This document shows, piece after piece, positions 43,631 through 43,972 of a DNA stretch of 43,972 nt (within the stretch, counting starts at the first letter, position 1; every line of letters starts with the position of its first letter). This DNA is from Candidatus Tepidiaquacellales bacterium UBA6667 (lineage in GTDB: Bacteria; Bacteroidota; Ignavibacteria; Tepidaquicellales; Tepidaquicellaceae): positions 1 through 43,972 of the forward strand of contig DKKL01000048.1 of NCBI GenBank assembly GCA_002455255.1. Reading direction: 5' to 3'. Made by a program: the position numbers and the translations under genes. Under the pieces are notes generated by a model. It was given only the letters and a program-made list of their open reading frames with translations. It was not told the DNA's origin and made no database searches.

Positions 43631-43972
43631 TGGTTACTCTGTTTCTGTTAATTTTAATTTTATTTTCTTCAAATTTTTTAATAACAAACGGCAAATATTT
43701 ATGTTCATATCTAAGAACTACTTCATTTAATTTTTTATAGTCGTATTCATTTTTTACATCAATAGACTTTTGAAAAATAATTCTACCTGAATCGTATGTT
43801 TCATTTACAAAATGAACTGTGATACCGGTAATTTTAACACCGGATTCAATTACTTTTTTATGAATATTAATCCCATACATACCTTTTCCGCCAAAGGCAG
43901 GCAAAAGTGAAGGATGAATATTTATAATTTTATTCTTATATTTTTTTGTAATTCCATCAGGGATTTTTTTTA
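43620..43972 (-). CDS. purN: Phosphoribosylglycinamide formyltransferase, partial (5' end outside window)
   Basis: 117 complete codons open to the window edge on the minus strand. An internal ATG at 43904 is not the true start, because the frame continues upstream with KIINIHPSLLPAFGGKGMYG, the PurN signature: the catalytic His-Pro-Ser. Further on, GITVHFVNETYDSGRII provides the second catalytic His and the Asp. PurN transfers a formyl group from 10-formyl-THF to GAR in purine synthesis. About 70-80 N-terminal residues are missing. The stop lies inside purH (11-nt overlap). Confidence 0.95.
   Translation of the reverse strand, partial: KKIPDGITKKYKNKIINIHPSLLPAFGGKGMYGINIHKKVIESGVKITGITVHFVNETYDSGRIIFQKSIDVKNEYDYKKLNEVVLRYEHKYLPFVIKKFEENKIKINRNRVTIED

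Noticed and set aside
1..43972. tRNA, rRNA, CRISPR array, prophage or IS element
   Set aside because: Gaps are short except for 7851-8282; no cloverleaf-like block, regularly spaced repeats, integrase or transposase was found on either strand.

Overview
The window is an AT-rich chromosomal segment, most likely from the Ignavibacteria / Bacteroidota-Chlorobiota (FCB) lineage. Four things point there. A 989-residue secreted protein ends in a type IX secretion (Por) C-terminal sorting domain with the YPNPFNPETKI motif typical of that group. Two good promoter candidates follow the Bacteroidota pattern TTG-N20-TAnnTTTG. Many genes start with TTG and have weak Shine-Dalgarno sequences. The longest intergenic gap is filled with decayed palindromic repeats of a kind common in these genomes. 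The gene content is mostly housekeeping and no phage, plasmid or IS element is visible.

Layout. (1) 1-4308, minus strand: the first part of an F-type ATP synthase operon, in transcription order atpZ/I-like, a four-helix protein, atpB, atpE, atpF, atpH and atpA (cut by the window edge). (2) 4395-7850, minus: an OsmC peroxidase and the T9SS cargo protein. (3) 7851-8282: a divergent intergenic gap with repeat remnants. (4) 8283-13795, plus: an accessory block holding a secreted 27-residue-repeat/HEAT protein, a coupled lipoprotein with a CTERM-like tail, a serine beta-lactamase-family hydrolase, and a PIN-domain toxin preceded by an unusual nuclease-fold-like partner. (5) 13799-24875, plus: metabolism and housekeeping (pruA, a small lipoprotein, sucC, an IMPDH/GMPR-family enzyme, photolyase, gatB, tpiA, thiolase, 3-hydroxybutyryl-CoA dehydrogenase, acyl-CoA dehydrogenase), closed by a strong terminator. 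(6) 24937-43972, minus: a long co-directional run. In transcription order it is purN-purH; mreB-mreC-mreD-mrdA-rodA; dcd; pyrF; a peptide ABC-transporter binding protein; an NlpC/P60 lipoprotein; two permeases; dprA; a YkgJ/DUF3109 protein; rpoN; hslV; hslU; and an outer-membrane beta-barrel protein.

How the genes fit together. The mre/mrd genes form the rod-shape elongation complex. The SBP and two permeases form most of a peptide/nickel-type ABC importer, with no ATPase gene visible here. dprA to the beta-barrel gene are stitched together by 1-7 nt overlaps (17 nt gap before dprA), suggesting one translationally coupled operon. Thiolase, hydroxybutyryl-CoA dehydrogenase and acyl-CoA dehydrogenase are three of four steps of a short-chain beta-oxidation or butanoyl-CoA pathway; the crotonase is absent from the window.

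Most notable: the first permease gene carries an in-frame TGA exactly where the family has a conserved glycine. The PIN toxin's partner looks like a PD-(D/E)XK-type domain fused to an antitoxin-like tail. A secreted 27-residue repeat family of unknown function is coupled to a lipoprotein that has both an N-terminal lipobox and a Cys-containing CTERM-like tail.
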